The notes: a model not told the origin generated them from the sequence alone. A DNA stretch of 6,727 bases from Bacteroidota bacterium (GCA_023393485.1 JAEWLD010000060.1:1-6727); one strand, 5' to 3'. Positions 1-5,053 are shown, counted from the first letter of the stretch. Made by a program: numbers and translations.

Positions 1-255
1 ACTGTCAATACCCTGGGTAACGATCACATGGCTGCCGCCGGTTTTACATTATTTCCGAATCCGGTCAAAAACGTTTTCGAAATCCAAAGTGATGCGGCTA
101 TTGAAAATGTTTTGATTTACAATACGCTCGGTCAATTGGTGAAATCGGTTTCCGGCGGCGCAGCGATCGACATTTCGGATTTGGCACGAGGCGGTTATTT
201 TGTAAAAATCGAGTCAGGCCAACGCCAGGCAACAAAAACACTGATTAAATTATAA
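1..255 (+). CDS. T9SS type A sorting domain protein, C-terminal fragment
   Basis: Only the last 84 codons are present; the frame is open from base 1, so the gene begins upstream and the Met at base 28 is internal. The visible part is almost entirely a C-terminal type A sorting domain of the type IX secretion system: the LFPNPVKN motif, a central VLIYNTLGQLVKS segment, then ISDLARGGYFVKIESG and the basic TKTLIKL end. In this family the domain guides an exported protein through the outer-membrane T9SS translocon and is normally cleaved off at the cell surface, so the missing upstream part should be a secreted or surface-attached enzyme or adhesin. Its activity cannot be told from this fragment. 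The next gene follows after 9 bases on the same strand. The domain call is secure; the cargo is unknown. Confidence 0.93.
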   Translation, partial: TVNTLGNDHMAAAGFTLFPNPVKNVFEIQSDAAIENVLIYNTLGQLVKSVSGGAAIDISDLARGGYFVKIESGQRQATKTLIKL

Positions 256-264
256 CCGTTAGAA

Positions 265-657
265 ATGGGTTCGGCTAAAGAAATCGAATTACTTACCAAA
301 GCGGAAATTTTGGCTCTTGAGGACGAGTTGTTTGACGCGATAAAATCGGCTAAAATCGAAGCGCCCGACAAATTCCTTCACGATGATTTGCTTTTTGTCA
401 TCCCAAACGGAAGCACGATCACCAAGACAATGGATTTGGATTCACATTCCAAAGGCGAAATAAGAGTTGAAAAACTCGAAAGATCGTACGAAGAAACCGC
501 GATTACCGGCGATGTTGCCACCATAACGTCAAGAGTTGTAACCACTGGAAAAATGCTCGGCGAAGACATCAGCGGACCTTACAAATACATCAGGTGCCGG
601 AAGTTGTGTAGCGGCCCGCCAAAAATCATCAGCGGAAGTTGCATGAGGATTTCATAA
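265..657 (+). CDS. NTF2-like / DUF4440 (SnoaL-fold) family protein
   Basis: This 130-residue protein has no signal peptide and is probably cytoplasmic. It matches the pattern of small NTF2-like (DUF4440) proteins: an N-terminal helix (about residues 13-30), then FLHDDLLFVIPNG (about 37-49), the MDLDSH segment (56-61), beta strands (GDVATITSRVVTTGK), and the final pair of strands around YKYIR and KIISGSC. Such proteins form cone-shaped alpha+beta folds with varied or unknown activities, so no reaction is assigned. The ATG at 265 is used because no other ATG, GTG or TTG start lies between it and the conserved part. Oddly, residues 111-120 read CRKLCSGPPK, where I expect two tryptophans (roughly RVWK...GxWK). 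The frame is nevertheless intact up to the stop. The gene sits 9 bases after the T9SS gene and may be cotranscribed, though nothing links the two functionally. Confidence 0.8.
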   Translation: MGSAKEIELLTKAEILALEDELFDAIKSAKIEAPDKFLHDDLLFVIPNGSTITKTMDLDSHSKGEIRVEKLERSYEETAITGDVATITSRVVTTGKMLGEDISGPYKYIRCRKLCSGPPKIISGSCMRIS

Positions 658-677
658 CGCGAATTCAACAAAAAACT

Positions 678-1127
678 ATGAAAAAACTTTTCTTGACCAT
701 TGTTACATTGATGGCAGTCAATATTTATGCACAGCTCGACGACCCGGCAAACCAGATCGGATTTGAAATGACTTTGGCCGATAAATCCGGTTCGATTGGC
801 ATTTCCGCAAATAAATTAATAAAAAACGAAGCTGAATTGACTTTGACAATTCCTGCAAGGATTTGCGGTTTTGATTCGGGAATTACCTTGATTTTAGGAA
901 ATGGCGAAACCATCCAAAACAAAAACGAACAATTGACCTGCGAAAAAACGCCTGGCGGAAAATTCAGGCTTTCCGGCAAAGTCTTTTTGGACGAAGCGCT
1001 ATACAAAAAAGTCGAACAGTTTGACATCACCGAATTCCGGCTGGGCGAAAAAACGGTTATCGTCAAATACGAAGGCCAGGAAAATCTAAAAGTGCTGCTG
1101 ACGGCGATCGACCAGGGCCAATTTTAA
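678..1127 (+). CDS. Small exported protein of unknown function
   Basis: This is a 149-residue protein that I do not recognise. Residues 1-18 form a classic Sec signal peptide: MKK, a hydrophobic core LFLTIVTLMAV, and a likely signal peptidase I cut after NIYA, before Gln19. There is no lipobox cysteine, so a soluble periplasmic or secreted product is likely. The mature part is about 130 residues, rich in alternating hydrophobic and polar residues that suggest beta strands. It has exactly two cysteines (Cys63 and Cys88), which could form a disulfide after export. There is no T9SS sorting domain. An upstream in-frame ATG at 639 would add 13 polar residues before the signal peptide and overlap the preceding gene, so the ATG at 678 is preferred. 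The stop lies 4 bases from the 3' end of the convergent permease gene. No clear own promoter is visible. Confidence 0.8.
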   Translation: MKKLFLTIVTLMAVNIYAQLDDPANQIGFEMTLADKSGSIGISANKLIKNEAELTLTIPARICGFDSGITLILGNGETIQNKNEQLTCEKTPGGKFRLSGKVFLDEALYKKVEQFDITEFRLGEKTVIVKYEGQENLKVLLTAIDQGQF

Positions 1128-1131
1128 AAGG

Positions 1132-2832
1132 CTATCGATTGGCGAGCTTGCTTTTCCTGTATCCGTAACAGAAATAAAACACCAGCCCGATCACCAGCCA
1201 AACGCCGAACCACATCCAGTTTGACGCCGCCATTCCGGTCAAAAGATAGCAGCACGAAATCAAGCCGAGCAGCGGAATCAGCGATAGGTTTTTCAAAAAT
1301 GCCATCACAGACATCACGATACACAAAATGATGAATACCGTCATCGGAATGCTCGTTGCGCATTTGTCACGCGAATAATCGCAGGCCTCAATAAAGAATT
1401 CCGGGAAGAATTGATAGATCACGATTCCCGAAACCAGTACCGAAGCCGGAAAAATGAACTTTGAGTTGACGTAAGGAATGCGGAATTTCCCGCGGGTTTG
1501 CGTCGCGGCCTGGGTTTCTGAATGCGGTGACAGCATCAGAACGCCGCCGCAGACCAGCACGAATGCGAACAATGTTCCGATACTTGTGAAATCGAGTACG
1601 AAGTTTTCATCGGTAAAGAAAATCGGCAGCCCGACAACCAATCCTGTGACGATTGTGGCAAAACCGGGTGTTTTGTATTTCGGGTGGATCGACGAGATTT
1701 TTTTGGGCATCAAACCGTCGCGGCTCATTGTCATCCAGATCCGTGGCTGGCCCATTTGGAACACGAGCAACACGCTGGTCATCGCAACTACGGCCGCTAT
1801 CGAAACGATGAACAACATCCATTTCATGCCTTTCAATGCGAAAATTTCGGCCAAAGGATCGGAAACACCAAGCAAGTCGTACTTGACCATTCCGGTCAAG
1901 ACAAGCGCCAGAATGATGTAAACGATTGTGCAGATTACAAGCGAATAAATCATGCCTTTGGGTAAATCGCGCTGCGGATCTTTGGATTCTTCGGCCAGCG
2001 TCGATACGGCGTCGAAGCCGATATAGGCGAAAAACACCGCCGAAACGCCTGCCATCACACCGCCAAAACCATTCGGCATGAACGGATCCCAATTGTCGAT
2101 ATCGATATAAAACGCGCCGACGACAATCACCAGGACAATGACCGCAAGCTTGATGACAACCATTGCGTTGCTGAAATTCTTCGATTCTTTTGTGCCCCGA
2201 TAAACCAGATAGGTAATCAATACATTGATGATGACCGCCGGCATATCAAAAATAATCCTGAGATTTCCGAGCATCGGCGCACTGTGCCAGGCAAGGTAGC
2301 CTTCGCTGGTTTTGAGCGCGACATCTGTCGGGGTATTCATCGATGCTTCAACCGCATCCCAGGCTGATTGGTAATTGATCGTCAGCCACTCGGGCAAATG
2401 CAGATGGAAGCTTTCGAGCAGATTCGTAAAATAGCCGCTCCACGAAAATGCGATGTAAATGTTTCCGATTGAATATTCCATGATCAGCGCCCAGCCGATA
2501 ATCCAGGCAAACAACTCACCGAACGATACATAAGCGTAAGTGTAAGCGCTTCCCGAAACCGGTACGCGCGAGGCGAATTCTGCATAACACAAGGCCGTAA
2601 AACCGCATGCTATCCCGCAAATCACATAAAGCAGGGTCACGCCCGGGCCGCCGGAAAAACATGCGTTGCCGATGGCGCTGAAAGTACCGCCGCCAATCAC
2701 GGCCGCAATCCCGAAAAAAGTCAAATCGCGAACCGTGAGCACTTTGTGCATGCCGTGATGGTCTTCACCGTCGCCGCCTTGCTGGATAACTGTTGTGGTT
2801 GATTTTTTCCTGAAAAGACTTGAAAATGCCAT
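1132..2832 (-). CDS. APC-superfamily amino acid permease (CAT-type)
   Basis: This 566-residue inner-membrane protein has a basic, Ser/Thr-rich cytoplasmic N-terminus and about 14 predicted helices, like cationic amino acid transporters (CAT) and bacterial YfnA/ApcT-like permeases. TM1 (about 36-57) holds the broken-helix substrate motif AVIGGGTFSAIG. The signature CYAEFASRVPVSGSAYTY lies at about 82-99. TM6 carries FFAYIGFDAVSTLAEESKDP (about 267-286), the other unwound substrate-binding helix with its conserved EES-DP loop. A long loop (about 140-190) separates TM3 from the following helices. Family members bring in amino acids with protons or by exchange; the exact substrate cannot be read here. 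Two cysteines (484 and 491) fall in a loop predicted to face the periplasm. The gene stands alone on the minus strand, with its own -7 element about 20 bases upstream of the ATG. Confidence 0.92.
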   Translation of the reverse strand: MAFSSLFRKKSTTTVIQQGGDGEDHHGMHKVLTVRDLTFFGIAAVIGGGTFSAIGNACFSGGPGVTLLYVICGIACGFTALCYAEFASRVPVSGSAYTYAYVSFGELFAWIIGWALIMEYSIGNIYIAFSWSGYFTNLLESFHLHLPEWLTINYQSAWDAVEASMNTPTDVALKTSEGYLAWHSAPMLGNLRIIFDMPAVIINVLITYLVYRGTKESKNFSNAMVVIKLAVIVLVIVVGAFYIDIDNWDPFMPNGFGGVMAGVSAVFFAYIGFDAVSTLAEESKDPQRDLPKGMIYSLVICTIVYIILALVLTGMVKYDLLGVSDPLAEIFALKGMKWMLFIVSIAAVVAMTSVLLVFQMGQPRIWMTMSRDGLMPKKISSIHPKYKTPGFATIVTGLVVGLPIFFTDENFVLDFTSIGTLFAFVLVCGGVLMLSPHSETQAATQTRGKFRIPYVNSKFIFPASVLVSGIVIYQFFPEFFIEACDYSRDKCATSIPMTVFIILCIVMSVMAFLKNLSLIPLLGLISCCYLLTGMAASNWMWFGVWLVIGLVFYFCYGYRKSKLANR

Positions 2833-2851
2833 AATTTGTTTTGGTTTCGGA

Positions 2852-2859
2852 CAAATATA
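2852..2859 (-). promoter_or_regulatory. Bacteroidota -7 promoter element for the permease
   Basis: On the minus strand this reads TATATTTG, a full match to the Bacteroidota -7 element TAnnTTTG. It lies 19 bases from the permease ATG, giving a predicted leader of about 15 bases, typical for the phylum. No TTG is found at the usual 17-23 base spacing upstream, so the -33 half is weak or absent. The call rests on the -7 match and position only. Confidence 0.6.
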
Positions 2860-2887
2860 GAATTTTGTCGTAAGTTTTTAATTGAGT

Positions 2888-2947
2888 TTGACAATTGATA
2901 TTGACAATCGATATTGACAATTGAAAATTGACAATTGACAATTCGAT
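2888..2947. repeat. A+T-rich heptamer repeat array (block A)
   Basis: On the plus strand the block reads TTGACA/ATTGATA/TTGACA/ATCGATA/TTGACA/ATTGAAA/ATTGACA/ATTGACA/ATTCGAT, i.e. 6- and 7-base degenerate units. On the minus strand the better units are CAATTGT, matching the YAATTRT consensus of the blocks at 4090-4124 and 4488-4515. It lies between the divergent permease and ahpC promoters. Translated in the minus direction it gives a peptide-like IVNCQFSIVN string, which makes a spurious open frame. I see no known mobile element or CRISPR character. Confidence 0.8.
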
Positions 2948-3040
2948 GGCGTTTGGCCGCAGCAGTCATCAAAATTAAAAAATCGAAATTATCGTTTCAT
3001 TAAGTACAAACTGTTGATATCCAATGCAAAGAACTTTCAA

Positions 3041-3076
3041 ATAACCTCGGGTTATCTTTGGATAAGAATTTATAAT
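3041..3076 (+). promoter_or_regulatory. OxyR-like operator candidate upstream of ahpC
   Basis: A perfect inverted repeat, ATAACC-TCG-GGTTAT, occupies 3041-3055. It has the LysR-type T-N11-A layout and reads ATAA-N7-TTAT, one base per arm away from the OxyR half-site pair ATAG-N7-CTAT. A second, imperfect dyad (GATAAGAATTTATAATC, 3061-3077) follows with its ATAA starting 21 bases after the first; the OxyR tetramer spacing is 22. The pair ends about 12 bases before the ahpC -33 element, a suitable place for an activator. OxyR is known to control ahpC in Bacteroides; binding here is inferred. Confidence 0.35.
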
Positions 3077-3088
3077 CAAAAACAATAG

Positions 3089-3118
3089 TTGCTATCTGAA
3101 CCGATGGCCTACTTTTGC
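3089..3118 (+). promoter_or_regulatory. ahpC promoter (-33 TTG, -7 TAnnTTTG)
   Basis: The element TACTTTTGC (3110-3118) matches the Bacteroidota -7 consensus TAnnTTTG, and a TTG at 3089-3091 lies 18 bases upstream, within the normal 17-23 base range. Transcription would start near 3121-3122, leaving a leader of about 21 bases before the ATG at 3143. This is one of the two promoters in the window with both halves. The small dyad ATAG-TTG-CTAT (3085-3095) overlaps the -33 element. Confidence 0.75.
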
Positions 3119-3142
3119 ATCAGAAATTAAAACCCACAAAAT

Positions 3143-3778
3143 ATGTCATTCGTAGGAAAAAAATTCCCTAACATTTCAGTCGACGCCATTTCGGAAATGG
3201 GCGACAACCTTAAAATCAACATCTTCGAGGAAGCGACAAAAAACAACAAAAAAGTTCTTTTGTTCTGGTATCCGAAAGATTTCACTTTTGTCTGCCCTAC
3301 CGAATTGCACGCTTTCCAGGCAGCGCTTCCCGAATTCGATAACCGCAACACAATGGTGATCGGTGCTTCATGCGACACCAATGAAGTACACTTTGCCTGG
3401 CTCAACACGCCAAAAAGCAACGGCGGAATTGAAGGCGTGACTTATCCGCTTTTGGCCGATACCAACAGAAACCTTGCAAACATCCTCGGTATTTTGGACA
3501 TCCAGTCTGAAACTTATAACGAAGAAACCGATTCGGTGATTCTCGAAGGCTCGAACGTGACTTACCGAGCGACTTACCTCATTGACGAAACCGGAAAAGT
3601 TTTCCACGAGAGCGTCAACGACATGCCGCTTGGCCGCAACGTCAACGAATACCTGCGATTGATCGACGCCTACACACACGTACAAACCAAAGGCGAAGTC
3701 TGTCCTGCCAACTGGGAAACCGGTAAAGAAGCGATGTTTGCCACGCGTGAAAGCGTAGCGAATTATTTGAATAATTAA
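3143..3778 (+). CDS. ahpC: Alkyl hydroperoxide reductase C, typical 2-Cys peroxiredoxin
   Basis: This 211-residue cytoplasmic peroxidase of the AhpC/Prx1 group reduces hydrogen peroxide, organic hydroperoxides and probably peroxynitrite. The peroxidatic Cys51 lies in the YPKDFTFVCPTE motif, whose Pro-Thr-Cys set shapes the active site, and the resolving Cys187 lies in GEVCPANW near the C-terminus. The two form an intersubunit disulfide in each catalytic cycle. A third cysteine (Cys77) lies in GASCDTNEVH. The length fits the family. The loop reads NGGIEG and the C-terminus ends ANYLNN instead of the GGLG and YF pair of overoxidation-sensitive Prxs, which suggests a relatively robust enzyme. 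No ahpF is present in the window. The next gene, a thioredoxin, starts 5 bases after the stop and is the obvious candidate reductant. The gene is led by its own promoter and a possible OxyR site. Confidence 0.95.
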   Translation: MSFVGKKFPNISVDAISEMGDNLKINIFEEATKNNKKVLLFWYPKDFTFVCPTELHAFQAALPEFDNRNTMVIGASCDTNEVHFAWLNTPKSNGGIEGVTYPLLADTNRNLANILGILDIQSETYNEETDSVILEGSNVTYRATYLIDETGKVFHESVNDMPLGRNVNEYLRLIDAYTHVQTKGEVCPANWETGKEAMFATRESVANYLNN

Positions 3779-3783
3779 TTATC

Positions 3784-4092
3784 ATGTTGATAGAACTAAA
3801 TACTGACACCTTACAAAACATCGTTGATACTAACCAAAAGGTCGTCGTGCAATATTCCGCCTCATGGTGTGGCAATTGCCGGATCATGAAGCCGAAATTC
3901 AAAAAGCTGGCTTCGGAGAACGAATCCGTGGCGTTTGTCTACATCGATGCTGAAAATGCGCCCGAATCACGCAAAATGGCCGAGGTCAGCAACTTGCCGA
4001 CTTTTGCGACTTTCGTGGACGGAAAACTCGTCGGTCAAACACAAACGAACAAAGCCGAGATTTTGAACGAACTTGTAGCTGAGATTCTTTAA
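3784..4092 (+). CDS. Thioredoxin family protein with WCGNC active site
   Basis: This is a 102-residue single-domain thioredoxin without a signal peptide, hence cytoplasmic. The redox motif is SASWCGNC, with Cys29 and Cys32, and the cis-proline is Pro72 in NLPTF, followed by the usual ATFVDGKLVG strand and turn. The canonical thioredoxin motif is WCGPC; Asn in place of Pro between the cysteines should alter redox potential and partner choice, as such changes do in other thioredoxins. It starts 5 bases after the ahpC stop, so the two are almost certainly cotranscribed and possibly translationally coupled. A role in reducing the AhpC disulfide is inferred from this linkage. The stop codon is the first three bases of a heptamer repeat array filling the gap to the next gene. 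Confidence 0.92.
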   Translation: MLIELNTDTLQNIVDTNQKVVVQYSASWCGNCRIMKPKFKKLASENESVAFVYIDAENAPESRKMAEVSNLPTFATFVDGKLVGQTQTNKAEILNELVAEIL

Positions 4093-4124
4093 TTATTAAT
4101 TCTTAATTATTAATTATTAATTGA
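4090..4124 (+). repeat. Five in-register heptamers between thioredoxin and next gene (block B)
   Basis: Five consecutive 7-base units: TAATTAT, TAATTCT, TAATTAT, TAATTAT, TAATTGA. The first unit supplies the TAA stop of the thioredoxin gene and the last ends one base before the ATG at 4126, so the array is the entire intercistronic spacer. It shares the YAATTRT consensus with blocks A and C. No TAnnTTTG element is found in it, so it does not look like a separate promoter. Confidence 0.88.
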
Positions 4125-4125
4125 A

Positions 4126-4380
4126 ATGAAGCTACCTGTTATCAAACACCTGACGCAATTCATCGAGGAAAACGATGAGGATTATATCATCGAAACGATT
4201 GAAGTGCTCGAAGCGTTGACTGAAATCCCGTCGCTTAAGGACGAAGAGATCGACCTTATCGGCGAGCTGATTTCAAATATGTACGGCGCGCTCGAAGTCA
4301 ATAAAATGACCAAAAGCGGCACCGATAAAAAACAGGCGCTCAACGCTTTTATGCAACGCGTGGTGGGTGCCATCAGTTAA
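4126..4380 (+). CDS. Small acidic protein, probably DUF6952 family
   Basis: This 84-residue protein has no signal peptide, membrane segment or cysteine, so it cannot itself do thiol chemistry. It begins MKLPVIKHLTQFIEENDEDY, continues with a very acidic, probably helical stretch (IIETIEVLEALTEI, LKDEEIDLIGELISNMYGALEV), and ends in a more basic tail (KSGTDKKQALNAFMQRVVGAIS). I recall closely similar proteins (DUF6952) in flavobacteria next to thioredoxin genes; no function is known to me. It is third in the ahpC-thioredoxin transcript, 33 bases after the thioredoxin stop, and just before a strong terminator, so it is probably produced with the peroxidase system. An adaptor or regulatory role is only a guess. 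The alternating acidic and hydrophobic residues and strong protein-like character support a real gene. Confidence 0.85.
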   Translation: MKLPVIKHLTQFIEENDEDYIIETIEVLEALTEIPSLKDEEIDLIGELISNMYGALEVNKMTKSGTDKKQALNAFMQRVVGAIS

Positions 4381-4412
4381 GATATAAACGTTACCTCCTT
4401 AACCCTAATGCT

Positions 4413-4451
4413 GAAAACGCCTCTGTTCCCAACAGAAGGCGTTTTCGTTTT
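4413..4451 (+). terminator. Intrinsic terminator of the ahpC operon
   Basis: A long hairpin: left arm GAAAACGCCTCTGTT (4413-4427), loop CCC, right arm AACAGAAGGCGTTTTC (4431-4446). The arms pair fully apart from one extra base in the right arm, and GTTTT follows. It starts 32 bases after the stop of the small acidic protein gene and separates the ahpC operon from the tpx promoter. The last stem pairs are A-T rich, so part of the U-run lies within the stem. Confidence 0.88.
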
Positions 4452-4487
4452 GAACGGACTTCAAAGCTTACATTTGAGCCTTTTTTT

Positions 4488-4515
4488 CAATTGTTGATTA
4501 TTAATTGTTAATTAT
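4488..4515 (+). repeat. Four in-register heptamers upstream of tpx (block C)
   Basis: Four consecutive 7-base units: CAATTGT, TGATTAT, TAATTGT, TAATTAT, the same YAATTRT consensus as block B and the minus strand of block A. The array lies between the ahpC-operon terminator and the tpx -7 element, and the TTG inside its third unit (4505-4507) may serve as the -33 element. The last unit continues as TAATTATCAT, the same 10-mer found across the ahpC stop codon at 3776-3785. Confidence 0.8.
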
Positions 4516-4540
4516 CATCGGCTCATTAATTAACTTTGCA
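4505..4540 (+). promoter_or_regulatory. tpx promoter (-33 TTG, -7 TAnnTTTG)
   Basis: TAACTTTGCA (4531-4540) matches the Bacteroidota -7 element with its frequent trailing C. A TTG at 4505-4507 lies 23 bases upstream, at the long end of the accepted range, and falls inside a heptamer repeat unit. The predicted start near 4542 leaves a leader of about 14 bases before the ATG at 4556. It should drive tpx and dgkA. Confidence 0.72.
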
Positions 4541-4555
4541 ACCATAAAAATCAAT

Positions 4556-5053
4556 ATGGCCATCATCACACACCGAGGGAATCAAGTCCATACCAACGGC
4601 GAGCCGCCGGTAACAAACGCACCTGCAATCGATTTTGAACTTGTCGATGAAAATCTCGATACGGTAACTCTCGCCGATTTCGCCGGGCAAAATCTCGTGC
4701 TGAATATTTTCCCGAGCATCGATACGCCGACCTGCGCGCAATCGGTCCGCGTTTTCAACCAGAAAGCCGCCTCGCTCAACAATACCAAAGTCATCAACAT
4801 TTCACGCGATCTGCCGTTTGCACAACGTCGGTTCTGCGCGGCCGAAGGCATTCAAAACGTCATTAATCTCTCAGATTTCAAGTCCGGTCGTTTCGGGAAA
4901 GACTACGGTGTTGAATTGCTAGACGGCAAAATGGCGGGACTGCACGCGCGTGCTGTGGTTGTGATTGATGAAAATGGTCGAGTCGTTTATTCCGAACTCG
5001 TTTCGGACATCTCGAATGAACCCGATTATGAAACTGCATTAAACGCACTGTAA
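4556..5053 (+). CDS. tpx: Thiol peroxidase, atypical 2-Cys peroxiredoxin
   Basis: This 165-residue protein has the normal length for the Tpx family, which reduces hydrogen and alkyl hydroperoxides using thioredoxin. The peroxidatic Cys60 sits in FPSIDTPTCAQSV (Pro53, Thr57 and Cys60 form the PxxxTxxC active site) and the resolving Cys94 in RRFCAAEG, matching the intramolecular pair Cys61/Cys95 of E. coli Tpx. The conserved Arg132 is in HARAVVVIDENG. An in-frame TTG at 4505 would add 17 residues, but it lies upstream of the -7 element and of the predicted transcription start, so the ATG at 4556 is chosen. The enzyme acts in the cytoplasm, or in the periplasm in some bacteria; no signal peptide is seen here. 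Its stop codon overlaps the dgkA start. The thioredoxin encoded upstream is a possible reductant. Confidence 0.95.
   Translation: MAIITHRGNQVHTNGEPPVTNAPAIDFELVDENLDTVTLADFAGQNLVLNIFPSIDTPTCAQSVRVFNQKAASLNNTKVINISRDLPFAQRRFCAAEGIQNVINLSDFKSGRFGKDYGVELLDGKMAGLHARAVVVIDENGRVVYSELVSDISNEPDYETALNAL

Larger units (their letters stand above)
2833..3142. other. Divergent intergenic region between permease and ahpC
   Basis: This 310-base region has no convincing gene. From left to right it holds the permease -7 element (minus strand, 2852-2859), a short A+T-rich stretch, repeat block A (2888-2947), a stretch without recognisable signals (about 2948-3040), an OxyR-like dyad (3041-3076) overlapping a lone TAnnTTTG match (3053-3060), and the ahpC promoter (3089-3118). 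Neither a terminator nor an RNA gene is visible. Confidence 0.75.

Noticed and set aside
639..677. Upstream ATG for the exported protein
   Set aside because: It would place 13 polar residues ahead of a textbook signal peptide and overlap the NTF2-like gene.
725..1066. 113-codon minus-strand open frame opposite the exported-protein gene
   Set aside because: Antisense to a gene with a convincing signal peptide and natural stop; no supporting features of its own.
1135..1160. Short near-palindrome GCGAGCTTGC followed by TTTT considered as a terminator
   Set aside because: The half-arms are only 4-5 bases with a mismatch and no loop, and it lies inside the permease coding region.
1478..1921. 147-codon plus-strand open frame opposite the permease
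   Set aside because: Antisense shadow of the permease; no domain, signal peptide or promoter is visible.
1607..2092. 161-codon minus-strand open frame inside the permease gene
   Set aside because: It lies in a different frame of the permease coding sequence and gives an Arg/His-rich, low-complexity translation; the permease frame has clear family motifs throughout.
2888..2947. Repeat block considered as a CRISPR array
   Set aside because: The units are only 6-7 bases, directly adjacent, with no unique spacers and no cas genes.
2721..2972. 83-codon minus-strand open frame starting in the intergenic repeats
   Set aside because: Its N-terminal part is a translation of heptamer repeat block A (IVNCQFSIVN), followed by the permease 5' end in the wrong frame; a familiar type of spurious open frame in Bacteroidota.
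4505..4555. TTG start extending tpx by 17 residues
   Set aside because: The extension translates repeat and promoter sequence; the TAnnTTTG element lies between it and the ATG at 4556, and Tpx proteins normally have about 165 residues.
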